64,000 bases of DNA from Paenibacillus vini (GTDB taxonomy: Bacteria > Bacillota > Bacilli > Paenibacillales > Paenibacillaceae). The notes below the pieces were generated by a model. That model was not told the DNA's origin, did not search any database, and worked only from the letters and a program-made list of their open reading frames with translations. Shown here in pieces: positions 55,128 through 64,000 of the stretch; the stretch's first letter is position 1; the number at the start of each line of letters is the position of its first letter. The position numbers were made by a program, and so were the translations under genes. Location of the stretch: the NCBI RefSeq assembly GCF_018403325.1, contig NZ_BOSL01000004.1:248001-312000 (forward strand), read 5' to 3'.

Positions 55128-57179
55128 ATGGAAAGAGCTTACGTATTGGGACGAAGCGCCTGGCGCACGATCGAGGAAGGCAATGAACGGGAATGGCTGA
55201 TCGGCAACGGAATCGGCGGTTATGCGAGTCACTCGGTGCCCGGCGGCGGGTTCCGGATGTCACACGGTTATCTGGTCGCTTCGACCAAAGCGCCCGTAAA
55301 CCGGGTGCTGGTGTTCACCAGAACCCAGGAGCAGGTTCAGATCGGGGACAAATCTTATGATTTAACCTCGCAGCAATATGTGAACTGGAAAAAGGACGGA
55401 CAGCATTACTTGAGAAGATTCAAACTGGATACCGTTCCGGAATATCACTATCAGGTGGAGGACGTGTCCATCCGCAAAACTATCGCCATGGAATACGGCC
55501 GAAATACCGTGACCGTCTGTTATGAAGTGACGGGTGGCCGGGAGCATACGACTCTCAAGCTGGTCCCGTTGTTCAATTACCGCTCGCCTGGCGAGGCTTC
55601 AGAGAAAGGGAATCTCATCTTTGAAACGGAGCAGACGGGAAAGACGCTGAAACTGGTGCCCGGCAGCCGGACGGAAACGGCAATCCACTTCATGACATCC
55701 GAGGGGGAATACGTGGACAGATCCACGTTTCCGGTAACGATGGCAACGCCGCCGTATTTATATGAAGAGGCTCACTATTACAAGTTCGAGAATCGCAACG
55801 GGTTTATGGGGGTGGATTATCATTATACTCCCTATGAAATTCAAATAGCTTTGAAACCATATGAAAAGAAAGCCTTCTATGTAAAGTGTTCCATAGATTC
55901 ACTCGACGATAAAGACGGATTTGCCATCGTCCGGGAATATAAGCAGCGTATGGACGGGCTGGTGGCCCAAGCCGGATACGGAAACCGTTTTGCAGATCGT
56001 CTGGTGGAGGCCGCGGACCACTTTATCGTCCATCGTGAATCGACGGGGCTGAAAACCGTACTTGCCGGATACCCCTGGTTTACCGATTGGGGACGGGATA
56101 CGATGATCGCGATGCAAGGTTTGGCGCTATCGACCAAGCGGTTCGGGGATGCCAGAGAAATTTTGGAATCGTTCTCTAAGTACGTGCGGAACGGGCTGAT
56201 TCCAAACATGTTTCCCGATGACGGCCAAGAGCCGCTATACAATACGGTCGACGCTTCGCTCTGGTATTTTCATTCCGTGCATGAGTACCTGCGCTATACC
56301 GGAAGCCCCGAGGATTACCGGTTTATCGAAGAGAAAATTTATCCGCAGCTCAAGGAGATCGTTAGCGCCTACAACGCGGGAACCGACTTTTCCATAAGTA
56401 TGGACGAAGACGGTCTCATCCGTGCGGGCGGCGGTTTGGACCAGGTGACCTGGATGGATGTCAGGGTTGGCGAATGGGTCGTCACCCCGCGACACGGGAA
56501 ACCGGTGGAAATCAATGCCCTTTGGTATAATGCACTCTGTGTCATGGCGGAATTGGCGGAACGTTTTGGGGACACGGAGCCATATGATGCATTAGCACGA
56601 ACCGTGCGCGAATCCTTCAACCGCCGATTCTGGAATGAAGAGGCGGAATGTTTGTACGATGTGGTCGATGTAGACCAGGGCCATGGGTTATTGAAAAACG
56701 ACGGCAGAATCCGGCCGAATCAAATCTGGGCCGTCTCACTCCCGTTTACGATGCTTCCCGCCGAGAAAGAACAAGCGGTCGTCGGTACCGTATATAAGCA
56801 TTTGTACACGCCTTACGGACTCCGGTCGCTCTCTTTTGAAGATCCGGAATACAAACCCCGTTATATCGGCAAGCTCATTGACCGGGACGGCGCTTATCAC
56901 ATGGGAACCGTATGGGCGTTTCCGCTAGGTGCGTTTATTTCCGCTTATTGCAGGGTAAACGGTTACAGCGAGGAAGCCGTGTCAGCGGCCAAGGAGATGT
57001 GCGAGGTGTTTGAGGATCATCTTCAAGACGGAGCTATCGGCGGAATCGCCGAGATTTTCGACGGCGAGTTTGCCTGCACGGGCCGCGGTTGCTTCTCGCA
57101 GGCTTGGAGCGTCGGGGAGATTTTGCGGGCGTATACCGAGGATGTTCTGCCTTATTTAAGTGAATCGGTTAATCAATAA
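55128..57179 (+). CDS. Amylo-alpha-1,6-glucosidase (glycogen debranching enzyme type, GH133)
   Basis: Cytoplasmic debranching enzyme of 683 residues. An N-terminal beta domain (WLIGNGIGGYASHSVPG, residues 24-40, to about 270) precedes an (alpha/alpha)6 barrel with GYPWFTDWGRDTMIAMQG (about 308), PNMFPDDG (about 356), VDASLWYFHS and GCFSQAWSVGEILR at the end. It should release glucose from alpha-1,6 branch points of glycogen or limit dextrins. GGGGGAG lies 6 bases before the ATG. First gene of an operon with a pullulanase. Confidence 0.9.
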   Translation: MERAYVLGRSAWRTIEEGNEREWLIGNGIGGYASHSVPGGGFRMSHGYLVASTKAPVNRVLVFTRTQEQVQIGDKSYDLTSQQYVNWKKDGQHYLRRFKLDTVPEYHYQVEDVSIRKTIAMEYGRNTVTVCYEVTGGREHTTLKLVPLFNYRSPGEASEKGNLIFETEQTGKTLKLVPGSRTETAIHFMTSEGEYVDRSTFPVTMATPPYLYEEAHYYKFENRNGFMGVDYHYTPYEIQIALKPYEKKAFYVKCSIDSLDDKDGFAIVREYKQRMDGLVAQAGYGNRFADRLVEAADHFIVHRESTGLKTVLAGYPWFTDWGRDTMIAMQGLALSTKRFGDAREILESFSKYVRNGLIPNMFPDDGQEPLYNTVDASLWYFHSVHEYLRYTGSPEDYRFIEEKIYPQLKEIVSAYNAGTDFSISMDEDGLIRAGGGLDQVTWMDVRVGEWVVTPRHGKPVEINALWYNALCVMAELAERFGDTEPYDALARTVRESFNRRFWNEEAECLYDVVDVDQGHGLLKNDGRIRPNQIWAVSLPFTMLPAEKEQAVVGTVYKHLYTPYGLRSLSFEDPEYKPRYIGKLIDRDGAYHMGTVWAFPLGAFISAYCRVNGYSEEAVSAAKEMCEVFEDHLQDGAIGGIAEIFDGEFACTGRGCFSQAWSVGEILRAYTEDVLPYLSESVNQ

Positions 57180-57240
57180 CCCACGATATGAAGCCTGGGA
57201 AACTAAGGCGCGACAATTTTAAATGATTGGAGTGAATCCA

Positions 57241-59199
57241 TTGTCGGTACAGAAGGAAATTGATGTGATTATGGATTATGGTGATCCGGAGGTAACCGGA
57301 GGCGTTTCCGTTTTTGACAAAGCGTTTGACGATAAATTTTATTATAACGGCGATGATTTGGGAGCGGTTTATACCTCTGAGAAAACATCGTTTCGCTTAT
57401 GGGCTCCGACTGCTTCGGAGGCGAAAGTCGTGTTTTACTCTTCGTGGGACAGCTTGCCCGTAAAAGAGCGGGCGATGGTCCGTGATGTGCAAGGGACCTG
57501 GGTGCTGGAAACGGCGGGAGATTACCACGGCGTTTATTACACGTACCGGGTCAAGGTCGGCACTAGCTGGAACGAAGCGGCCGATCCTTACGCCAAGGCG
57601 GTTGGCGTCAATGGCGACCGGGCGGTCGTGCTTGATTTACGCCGTACCGACCCCGAGCGGTGGACCGGAGCGATGCCGCCGTTTTCTTCGCCAGTGGACG
57701 CGGTAATTTATGAATTGCATGTCCGGGATTTATCAATCCATCCCGACAGCGGTATCCAGCATAAAGGGAAATACCTCGGCCTTGCCGAAAGCGGCACTCG
57801 CGGGCCAGGGGGGATTCCGACCGGCCTGGATCATATTGCAGGGCTGGGCATCACGCATGTTCAGTTGCAGCCGATTTACGATTATTCCACGCAGAGCGTG
57901 GATGAGACCAAATTGGATGAGCCGCATTTTAACTGGGGCTACGATCCGAAAAATTATAACGTTCCCGAGGGCTCCTACGCTACGGATCCGTATGCTCCCG
58001 CTTCCCGGATCACGGAATTGAAGCAGTGCATCCAGAGTCTTCATGACCGGGGTTTGCGGGTGATCATGGACGTGGTTTATAACCACGTATACGACGGATA
58101 TCTGGTCAACTTCACCAAGCTGGTTCCGGGATACTATCTTCGCTACAACCCGGACGGAACCTTCTCGAACGGTTCGTTCTGCGGTAATGAGTGCGCTTCC
58201 GAACGGCCGATGATGAGAAAATTCATCGTCGAATCCGTATTGCATTGGATCCGCGAGTATCATATCGACGGCTTCCGGTTCGATTTGATGGGCCTGATCG
58301 ATGTGGATACGATGAACGAAATCCGGCGCCGGGTCGATGAGATCGATCCTTCGATCCTGATGATCGGCGAAGGCTGGAACATGGGGACCGTTCTGCCGGA
58401 AGATCGTCGCGCCCATCAAGGCAACGCCTGGCGCATGCCGAGAATCGCCCATTTCAACGACGGTATCCGCGATACTGTGAAAGGGGACACCTTTATTTTC
58501 GGATCGAAGGGGTTCGTCGGCCGGGGCGGCGGGCTTGAGGATGGCGTCAAACGCGGCGTAGTCGGCGGCATCCGCTACAGCGGCTCGATTGAACAGTTTG
58601 CGGATGAACCGGTACAAAACGTTAATTATGTTGAATGCCATGATAACCATACTCTTTGGGATAAATTAGATATTTCCTCCGCCGTTGAATCGGAAGAACA
58701 GCGCACTCAAATGCACCGGCTCGCTTCGGCGATAATTCTCACCGGGCAGGGCATCCCGTTTATACATGCCGGGCAGGAATTCATGCGTTCCAAGAACGGG
58801 GTGGAGAACAGCTACAAATCGGCGATTGAGATCAACTGGCTGGATTGGGGACGCTGTGCAAGCCGTCAAAATGACGTGTTATACATGGCGAGCTTGATCA
58901 AGCTGCGGAAATCCCATCCCGCTTTCCGATTGCGGACGGCCCAGGAGGTTCGCGAGCATTTGAATTTTGAAGCGGCGCCTGCTCATGCCGTGGCTTATAC
59001 ACTGCGGAATCACGCCGGTGGCGACTCCGACCGCCATCTGTATGTACTCTACAACGCCAATGCGGAGCCGATTTCTTTGGAACTGCCCGATCTCGGTGCC
59101 TGGCAAGTGCATTACGGGAACGAATTCGTCCAAAAGCTCGGGAATAATAAACTGGAAGTCCATGGAACCGGTATGGTCGTTTTGAACATAACTTCCTAA
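57241..59199 (+). CDS. pulA: Type I pullulanase
   Basis: Debranching alpha-1,6-glucan hydrolase of 652 residues. An N-terminal CBM48 domain (about 40-130) is followed by the GH13 barrel with the pullulanase signature NWGYDPKNYNVPEGSY (region YNWGYDP; here FNWGYDP), nucleophile Asp in FRFDLMGLID, acid Glu in GEGWNMG and third Asp in ECHDNHTLWDKL. No signal peptide, so it acts on internal or imported dextrins. The start is TTG at 57241 because TTGGAG lies 8 bases before; ATG at 57223 is in frame but lies before that site. Confidence 0.92.
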   Translation: MSVQKEIDVIMDYGDPEVTGGVSVFDKAFDDKFYYNGDDLGAVYTSEKTSFRLWAPTASEAKVVFYSSWDSLPVKERAMVRDVQGTWVLETAGDYHGVYYTYRVKVGTSWNEAADPYAKAVGVNGDRAVVLDLRRTDPERWTGAMPPFSSPVDAVIYELHVRDLSIHPDSGIQHKGKYLGLAESGTRGPGGIPTGLDHIAGLGITHVQLQPIYDYSTQSVDETKLDEPHFNWGYDPKNYNVPEGSYATDPYAPASRITELKQCIQSLHDRGLRVIMDVVYNHVYDGYLVNFTKLVPGYYLRYNPDGTFSNGSFCGNECASERPMMRKFIVESVLHWIREYHIDGFRFDLMGLIDVDTMNEIRRRVDEIDPSILMIGEGWNMGTVLPEDRRAHQGNAWRMPRIAHFNDGIRDTVKGDTFIFGSKGFVGRGGGLEDGVKRGVVGGIRYSGSIEQFADEPVQNVNYVECHDNHTLWDKLDISSAVESEEQRTQMHRLASAIILTGQGIPFIHAGQEFMRSKNGVENSYKSAIEINWLDWGRCASRQNDVLYMASLIKLRKSHPAFRLRTAQEVREHLNFEAAPAHAVAYTLRNHAGGDSDRHLYVLYNANAEPISLELPDLGAWQVHYGNEFVQKLGNNKLEVHGTGMVVLNITS

Positions 59200-59235
59200 A
59201 CTGTCCCAATGCCGAACAATTAAATAGCTTATAAC

Positions 59236-59281
59236 AACCGCAGGATGAACACTTGAATGAGTGAACAGCCTGCGGTTTTTG
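59236..59281 (+). terminator. Terminator after pullulanase
   Basis: 9-bp stem AACCGCAGG/CCTGCGGTT (59236-59244 with 59269-59277) with an inner CACT/AGTG pairing, then Ts. Confidence 0.85.
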
Positions 59282-59407
59282 AATTTGCAGAAACTAAATG
59301 TGAAATTACAGGTCTTGCATGAAAATTCCGAAAACAAAGGAATCATTCGACAAATTTTCCCTTACTTTTACAAATAACTGTGATAAGATGTGGTCAAGCG
59401 TTTTGCG

Positions 59408-59417
59408 CAAACGTTTG
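59408..59417. promoter_or_regulatory. LacI-type operator before the dehydrogenase operon
   Basis: CAAACGTTTG, a perfect CG-centred palindrome in the wider TTGCGCAAACGTTTGAACAA, lying 19 bases after a -10-like TAAGAT (59384-59389) and 45 bases before the GTG start. It does not fit cre. The rest of the 262-bp gap from 59200 contains only the terminator at 59236. Confidence 0.6.
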
Positions 59418-59461
59418 AACAAACAGAATTTTAATCACGAATGTGAAAGGAGGGAGTTCAG

Positions 59462-60502
59462 GTGGAGTCATTAATATGGACGAATCATGGCCAATTGGAA
59501 CTTGTCGAGGAGGAGTTTCCGTCATGTTCCAAGCCAAGTGACGTAAAGATACAAATCGAACTCACGGGCATTTGCGGTACGGATCTTGCCGTGATTACCG
59601 GAAAGGAACCGGGGCTTCCGGGTGTTATTCGTGGTCACGAAGCTGTAGGGACCGTCGTCGACATTGGGTCGACGGTAACTCGGGTCCAGGTTGGGGACCG
59701 TGTAGTGATCGACCCTAACCAAAGCTGCGGGGAATGCCGGTTTTGCCGGAAAGGACGGCTGCATCTGTGCATCGGTCCGGATGGACAAGGGATGCCGATC
59801 GCCGGTCTAAATACTCCTGGAACGTTTGCCCCCTATTTCGTTACCGACGAGTCTTTTGTTCACAAGTTACCGGAGGGTATGAGTTGGGAGGCGGCGGTGC
59901 TTGTAGAACCGCTCTCGTGCGTGCTGCACAATTTCAAGGAAGCCGGAATAACCCGGGAAGACCGGGTATTGATATTGGGCTCCGGTCCGATGGGGCTGCT
60001 GTGTCAAATCGTAAGCAGAGCCGTGGGATGTACCACGATAGCTACGGAAATAAATCCGTACCGGTTGTCGTATTCACGCCGTTTTTCGGAGGTGGTCCTA
60101 ACCCCGGCGGAGCTGGCTGTGGAAACAGAACTCCGGCTTGGAGAATCCGAAAAATATGATGTCGTCATCGATACGGTGGGAACCCAAATGGACCTTGCGG
60201 AGCAATGGGTAGAGCGGGGCGGCAGAATCGTTCCCTTCGGTATTAACGGAGGATATCGGTATCTGCTGACTCCGACCCATTACACACAGAATGCCATCAA
60301 AATCATAGGTGCCGGAGAATACCTCAATACCTTCGAAGAGGCGCTTGACTTTGCGGCGAATCATCCTGATTTGGCGTCCCTAGTGACAAAAAAATATCCG
60401 CTCAAACAATATGAGACGGCCATTCACGAGCTATTGGGCTACGAACTGTCAACGGGAAATCGTCTTCCGTCCGAAACGATGAAAACCGTATTCATGTTCT
60501 GA
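59462..60502 (+). CDS. Zinc-dependent medium-chain dehydrogenase (sorbitol/threonine dehydrogenase type)
   Basis: NAD(P)-dependent alcohol or polyol dehydrogenase of 346 residues. The catalytic zinc site (GICGTDLA, residues about 35-42; GHEAVG, about 59), the structural zinc cluster of four Cys (CGECRFCRKGRLHLC, about 89-103) and a Rossmann motif (LILGSGPMGLLC, about 168) are present. The start is GTG at 59462 after AGGAGGGAG. It heads a plus-strand unit with a divergent GH13 protein and a solute-binding-like protein. The alcohol substrate is unknown. Confidence 0.9.
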   Translation: MESLIWTNHGQLELVEEEFPSCSKPSDVKIQIELTGICGTDLAVITGKEPGLPGVIRGHEAVGTVVDIGSTVTRVQVGDRVVIDPNQSCGECRFCRKGRLHLCIGPDGQGMPIAGLNTPGTFAPYFVTDESFVHKLPEGMSWEAAVLVEPLSCVLHNFKEAGITREDRVLILGSGPMGLLCQIVSRAVGCTTIATEINPYRLSYSRRFSEVVLTPAELAVETELRLGESEKYDVVIDTVGTQMDLAEQWVERGGRIVPFGINGGYRYLLTPTHYTQNAIKIIGAGEYLNTFEEALDFAANHPDLASLVTKKYPLKQYETAIHELLGYELSTGNRLPSETMKTVFMF

Positions 60503-60529
60503 ACAGAATTTTTGAAGAAAGGGGATGCA

Positions 60530-62479
60530 GTGCAGGGATTGAGACATATGTACCGGTTTCTGGCCTCCCGCCAGCGCGAAGAACTGCCGTCGATCTGGAT
60601 TCCGGCGATTTGGAACGAATGCCGGTACCCGGATATTCTGAATACGAAAAATAATGAAATTGAAGTGCAGCCGGTACCCTTTTTCCTGCATCATCTAAAT
60701 TACCTCTTTCAATTGTCGCAATCCCATGCCTTTTCAGAGGGAAGAAATCTGGATCGCAGCGTCATTTACTCGTCGCTGGTCCGCTATTCGGCGGCCTGGG
60801 ACTACAACCATGACGGAAGCGTCCAATCAGGGACCTTTTTGCGCTTCATGATTCTGCTCCCGCTGCTAAAGAAGATGGGCGTAAATATCCTGTATTTACT
60901 GCCGGTTACAAGATACAGCCAAATGCATTGGAAAGGGGACGTGGGATCTCCCTACGCGGTTCATTCGTTGTTTGAGCTTGATCCCGAACTGCACGATCCC
61001 TTGCTCGACGGAATCCCCGAATTTACGCTGCATGACGAAATGGGCTCGCTCGTTGAGGCTTGCCATCTGCTCGGCATGAAAGTTGTAGTGGATTTTATCC
61101 CCCGGGTGACCGCACGGGATAGTGAAATTATTGAAGAGCATCCGGATTGGGTGTACTGGATCGGTAAAGAACATCTGGACGGGTTTACTCCGCCGCATAT
61201 TCCGGAGCTTGGATTCTTTGAAGAATGCACGCCGGATAAACTGGAGACCGTTTATCGAAGTGCAGACACATCTTCGTTTCTGAGTAAATTTTCACCTCCG
61301 CCGAATGAGCTTAATCCGCTGCTATGGCAATGCCTGAAGCAGCGTGCCCGGCAATCCGGGGAGCAACTGCTTTCTCTTGTGGAGACAGAAATGGGAATTA
61401 CTACGGCGCCGGCACATTCCGACTGGATCAATGACGTTCAGCCGATCTGGACGGATATCGCTTTTTACAGGCTGTATAAGGACGTTTCGCCTCAAGTAAG
61501 GCATCTGATACAGCCGGGTCAACCGCCATATGTGTTATTTGACACGATCAAATGCAATATGTATCCCGGGTCCGAACCGAACCAGGAATTGTGGGACATG
61601 CTGGTGGAAGCCATTGAATTCAACTTACATACTTACGGCATCGACGGGTTTCGGATCGACATCGGTCATGTTCTGCCCGTGGCGCTTCTCGAGGAAATGT
61701 TCCGGAGAATCAAGAAAATCAGGCCGAACGCCATCCTGATCAGCGAAGATTTGTTCAACCGCAACCATCGAAAGGCGGCGAGCACCGGCTATAATATCAT
61801 GCTTGGCAGCGGCTGGAATATCATGACGGATATTTCCGTAGAGACGCTTCAGGCTTATCTAAAAGAACTTCCGGAACTGGCCATTCATGTCTTTGCCTGT
61901 TCCGAAACGGCGGACACGCCTAGAATTACAAGTCGCGGTGGAATTCCGCTGGCTCGTATGATGAGCGTCTTCAACAGCTTTTTGCCAAACGCCGTTCCGT
62001 TTCTGACTACGGGAATGGAAGTGAACGAAGAGCAGCCGCTCAACTGCGGCCTTGGAGACAATACGGGAGGCGCGGACATCCCGCGGGCATTTTTCAACCG
62101 GTTATCCATTAACTGGACTCATCCGCTGCCCATGATTCCCCTGCTGAACCGCTTGTATTCATGCAAGAATCAGCTGGATTATCTGGTGCAGCCGCATAAC
62201 TTTTTTATACCAAATCCACAGGGTGAGGTATTGATGTACGCCTATTTATATGGCGGCGAGCTGCTTGTAGGCTGTTTTAATTTAAGTCCGGATGAACCGC
62301 AAACCGTAAGCCTGGATGCCGTATATCCCGTATCGAAGGGATGGACTGTCCTGATCGACAGCCGGGCCGATTCCGAATCTGAGCCGGCACAGCTTCATTC
62401 AGCGGTAGACCGGCAAGGCGAGTGGTTGCTTCAGCCTTATCAGGGCATGATTTTTTATCATCCTCAAATCAAAATTTAA
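60530..62479 (+). CDS. Divergent GH13 alpha-amylase-family protein
   Basis: Alpha-glucan-active enzyme or relative, 649 residues. The GH13 barrel is recognisable: MGVNILYLLPVTRYS (strand 2-3 region), KVVVDFIPRV in place of the usual DxxxNH, nucleophile-type Asp in YGIDGFRIDIGH and acid-type Glu in AILISEDLFNRN. The third carboxylate region is unusual: SETADTPR instead of the common NHD motif, closer to debranching or maltosyltransferase relatives. The start is GTG at 60530, just after AAAGGGG; TTG at 60512 lies before that site. Activity and substrate are uncertain. No signal peptide. Confidence 0.78.
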   Translation: MQGLRHMYRFLASRQREELPSIWIPAIWNECRYPDILNTKNNEIEVQPVPFFLHHLNYLFQLSQSHAFSEGRNLDRSVIYSSLVRYSAAWDYNHDGSVQSGTFLRFMILLPLLKKMGVNILYLLPVTRYSQMHWKGDVGSPYAVHSLFELDPELHDPLLDGIPEFTLHDEMGSLVEACHLLGMKVVVDFIPRVTARDSEIIEEHPDWVYWIGKEHLDGFTPPHIPELGFFEECTPDKLETVYRSADTSSFLSKFSPPPNELNPLLWQCLKQRARQSGEQLLSLVETEMGITTAPAHSDWINDVQPIWTDIAFYRLYKDVSPQVRHLIQPGQPPYVLFDTIKCNMYPGSEPNQELWDMLVEAIEFNLHTYGIDGFRIDIGHVLPVALLEEMFRRIKKIRPNAILISEDLFNRNHRKAASTGYNIMLGSGWNIMTDISVETLQAYLKELPELAIHVFACSETADTPRITSRGGIPLARMMSVFNSFLPNAVPFLTTGMEVNEEQPLNCGLGDNTGGADIPRAFFNRLSINWTHPLPMIPLLNRLYSCKNQLDYLVQPHNFFIPNPQGEVLMYAYLYGGELLVGCFNLSPDEPQTVSLDAVYPVSKGWTVLIDSRADSESEPAQLHSAVDRQGEWLLQPYQGMIFYHPQIKI

Positions 62480-62501
62480 AAACACGGAGGCAGGTGCAAA
62501 G

Positions 62502-63638
62502 ATGGGATCACATCCGAAGAAGCTGGTGATTTGGCATGAATTCGATGGACCGGGGGATACCTCCATTGAACTTTTGGAACGTTTATGCCATGAATATTCC
62601 CGGCAAAATGACATTCAGGTTATTCCCGAAGTGATGAATATTTCGGAGCTGGTCATTCGCTTGAACGCAGTAGGCGAGGGAGGCGAGGCCCCCCAAATGG
62701 CCCTGGTTCCCGCGGATATGGCTGGATTCGGGCAGAAGGCGAAGTATTCCAGGGTACCGGATGAACTGCTGTCGCTAGTAGCCCCGCATGGTTCCGGCTT
62801 TCTCGAGTCCATGCGGTCCGAAGGAATACCCTATGGCTTGCCTGTACTTACGGGTAACCATCTGGTGCTGTATTACAATCGTGAAATTTATCCGGAGCCC
62901 CCGGCATCTTGGGAGGAAATCGAAGATCTGGGTGACGGACTGCTGGAGAAGGGCATTATTCCCGTTGCCGCCGACTTACGGGAGCCGTACTGGGTCATGC
63001 CATTTTTGACGGCATTCGGAGGCTGGCCCATGGCGGAAGGCACGCCTTGTCTCCCACAGAGCGAGATGATGCGGGCGCTGCAATATGTTCGGACCCGGAT
63101 GAACAGCGGCCTACTGGCCAGTTTGAACGGATCGATCGAACTATTGGAGGGATTCATCGCCGGGGAAGTCGGCGCAATTATTTGCGGGGAGTGGATATAT
63201 AATCACCTGGATCGGCATATGACATCAAAGCTAGGCGTTGCAAGGCTGCCTTCCATACAGGGCCGCCCATCCATTTCAATGTCCTCGGCGATCGGGCTGG
63301 TATTCCCGGGCTATTCGCTGGAGTCGGAGCTTCGGGAAGAGGTTATTTCCTTTGCGGCCTTCATGCTAAGTGCGGAGAGCCAAATGAAATGGGGAACGGA
63401 GGTTCAGCGGATTCCCGTTCATTCGGAGGCACGCGGTAGATTGAAAAACTTAACCGGTGTTAATAGAGGGACACTTGCGACACTGTTGGAAGAGAGTCGG
63501 TCCATGCCGATTGAACCGGCTATGGCTTCGGTTTGGGAGGCGATCCGAGCGGGTCTGCTAGTCTTGGAGAAAGAAGGCGAAGCGTCTGCCTGGAGTGCGA
63601 TGGATCAACATTTTAAGCAGTCTGCCGGTGTCCTGTAA
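62502..63638 (+). CDS. Solute-binding-protein homologue lacking a signal peptide
   Basis: Protein of 378 residues with the fold of family 1 sugar-binding proteins (IPYGLPVLTGNHLVLYYNRE near 108, WVMPFLTAFGG near 165, AGEVGAIICGEW near 223, a C-terminal IPVHSEA segment near 306). The N-terminus is MGSHPKKLVIWHEF, which begins directly in the first strand: no signal sequence and no lipobox Cys. GGAGG precedes the ATG, and the frame upstream holds no export signal, because the previous gene ends 22 bases before. It should therefore be cytoplasmic. No permease genes follow within the window. A sugar-sensing or carrier role is possible. Confidence 0.75.
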   Translation: MGSHPKKLVIWHEFDGPGDTSIELLERLCHEYSRQNDIQVIPEVMNISELVIRLNAVGEGGEAPQMALVPADMAGFGQKAKYSRVPDELLSLVAPHGSGFLESMRSEGIPYGLPVLTGNHLVLYYNREIYPEPPASWEEIEDLGDGLLEKGIIPVAADLREPYWVMPFLTAFGGWPMAEGTPCLPQSEMMRALQYVRTRMNSGLLASLNGSIELLEGFIAGEVGAIICGEWIYNHLDRHMTSKLGVARLPSIQGRPSISMSSAIGLVFPGYSLESELREEVISFAAFMLSAESQMKWGTEVQRIPVHSEARGRLKNLTGVNRGTLATLLEESRSMPIEPAMASVWEAIRAGLLVLEKEGEASAWSAMDQHFKQSAGVL

Positions 63639-63666
63639 ACAAAAAACAAGGAATGAGGGATGATCC

Positions 63667-64000
63667 ATGAAAACGAGCGTATTTAGCCAAATTTCTATCG
63701 ACGGTAAGCTGACATTGGGTCCGGGGCAGTCCAGCAAGCCCTTGTTCAGTCTCTTTGATGGCCGGGATATGGAGTATATTCACAAATTTCGGGGCAAGGT
63801 TGACGGCATTATGGTCGGAAAAAATACCATCACCACGGACAATCCCTTTTTGACGAACCGTTATGAAGAGAACAAGAATCCGGTGCGGATTATCCCCACG
63901 AGAACCATGGATATTCCGATGGATAGCAATGTGCTGACGGATGAGGGACAAACCCTCATTGTTACGACGGAGAACGGTAAGGATGAGCGTAAGATTGACC
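63667..64000 (+). CDS. RibD C-terminal-type reductase, 3' end beyond window
   Basis: The first 111 codons of a dihydrofolate-reductase-like protein of the RibD_C type. It begins VFSQISIDGKLTLG, then GKVDGIMVGKNTITTDNPFL and NPVRIIPT, the pattern of pyrimidine reductases that use NADPH. GAGGGATG lies before the ATG at 63667, 28 bases after the preceding gene. Family members act in riboflavin synthesis or are stand-alone reductases; the surroundings (sugar genes) do not suggest a riboflavin operon. The gene runs off the window. Confidence 0.8.
   Translation, partial: MKTSVFSQISIDGKLTLGPGQSSKPLFSLFDGRDMEYIHKFRGKVDGIMVGKNTITTDNPFLTNRYEENKNPVRIIPTRTMDIPMDSNVLTDEGQTLIVTTENGKDERKID

Noticed and set aside
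63613-63951. A 112-codon minus-strand open frame at the right end
   Set aside because: The plus strand there encodes a RibD-type reductase with a ribosome site and family motifs.

Overview
The window looks like a chromosome segment of a carbohydrate-specialised Bacillota bacterium, most likely Paenibacillus. The grounds are strong AGGAGG-type ribosome binding sites, frequent TTG and GTG starts, a Bacillus-type xylR/xylO/xylAB locus, a YesMN-type two-component system beside an LplABC-type sugar importer, HssRS-HrtAB, cre-like sites and many cytoplasmic glycoside hydrolases. No tRNA, rRNA, transposase, phage gene or CRISPR array was found.

Layout. 1-4.4 kb: the 3' part of a large sensor GGDEF-EAL protein, then a nucleoside hydrolase. 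4.4-8.9 kb: xylose catabolism, with xylR divergent from xylA and xylB and a 25-bp xylO between them. 8.9-10.05 kb: a gene-free tandem array built from quartets of short palindromes. 10.1-14.5 kb, minus strand: a heme sensing and efflux module (hssR, hssS, an HssR box, hrtB, hrtA), in which hrtB carries a repetitive insert. 14.7-32.5 kb: a mannoside utilisation cluster with sensor kinase and AraC-type regulator, solute-binding lipoprotein, two permeases, and GH3, GH38, GH125, GH130 and a second GH38 enzyme. No enzyme has an export signal, so oligosaccharides are probably imported and then trimmed inside the cell. 32.6-36.4 kb, minus strand: a CgeB-like glycosyltransferase, and a three-gene sugar oxidation/isomerisation operon with a perfect cre site at its 5' end. 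36.5-40.1 kb: AraC and WYL regulators, a thioredoxin-like protein and a duplicated P-loop protein. 40.2-44.6 kb: a MoxR-DUF58-GNAT-DUF4129 operon. 44.7-48.9 kb: a CBS/CorC membrane protein, a purine-riboswitch-controlled FAD oxidoreductase, a second palindrome quartet in that gene's 3' region, and a zinc-ribbon membrane protein. 49-59.2 kb: maltodextrin/glycogen utilisation with a LacI regulator, GH13 enzyme, importer, debranching enzyme and pullulanase. 59.4-64 kb: an unusual unit of a zinc dehydrogenase, a divergent GH13 protein, a solute-binding-like protein with no signal peptide, and the start of a RibD-type reductase.

The most notable observation is that two intergenic elements about 38 kb apart share one geometry. 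Each has four palindromes with centres about 51, 63 and 51 bp apart (first to last 165 bp), but the palindrome sequences are unrelated: AACTG/CAGTT in one and TTGGA/TCCAA in the other. Also notable are the HrtB insert, the apparently ligand-ON purine riboswitch before an oxidoreductase gene, and the signal-less solute-binding homologue.
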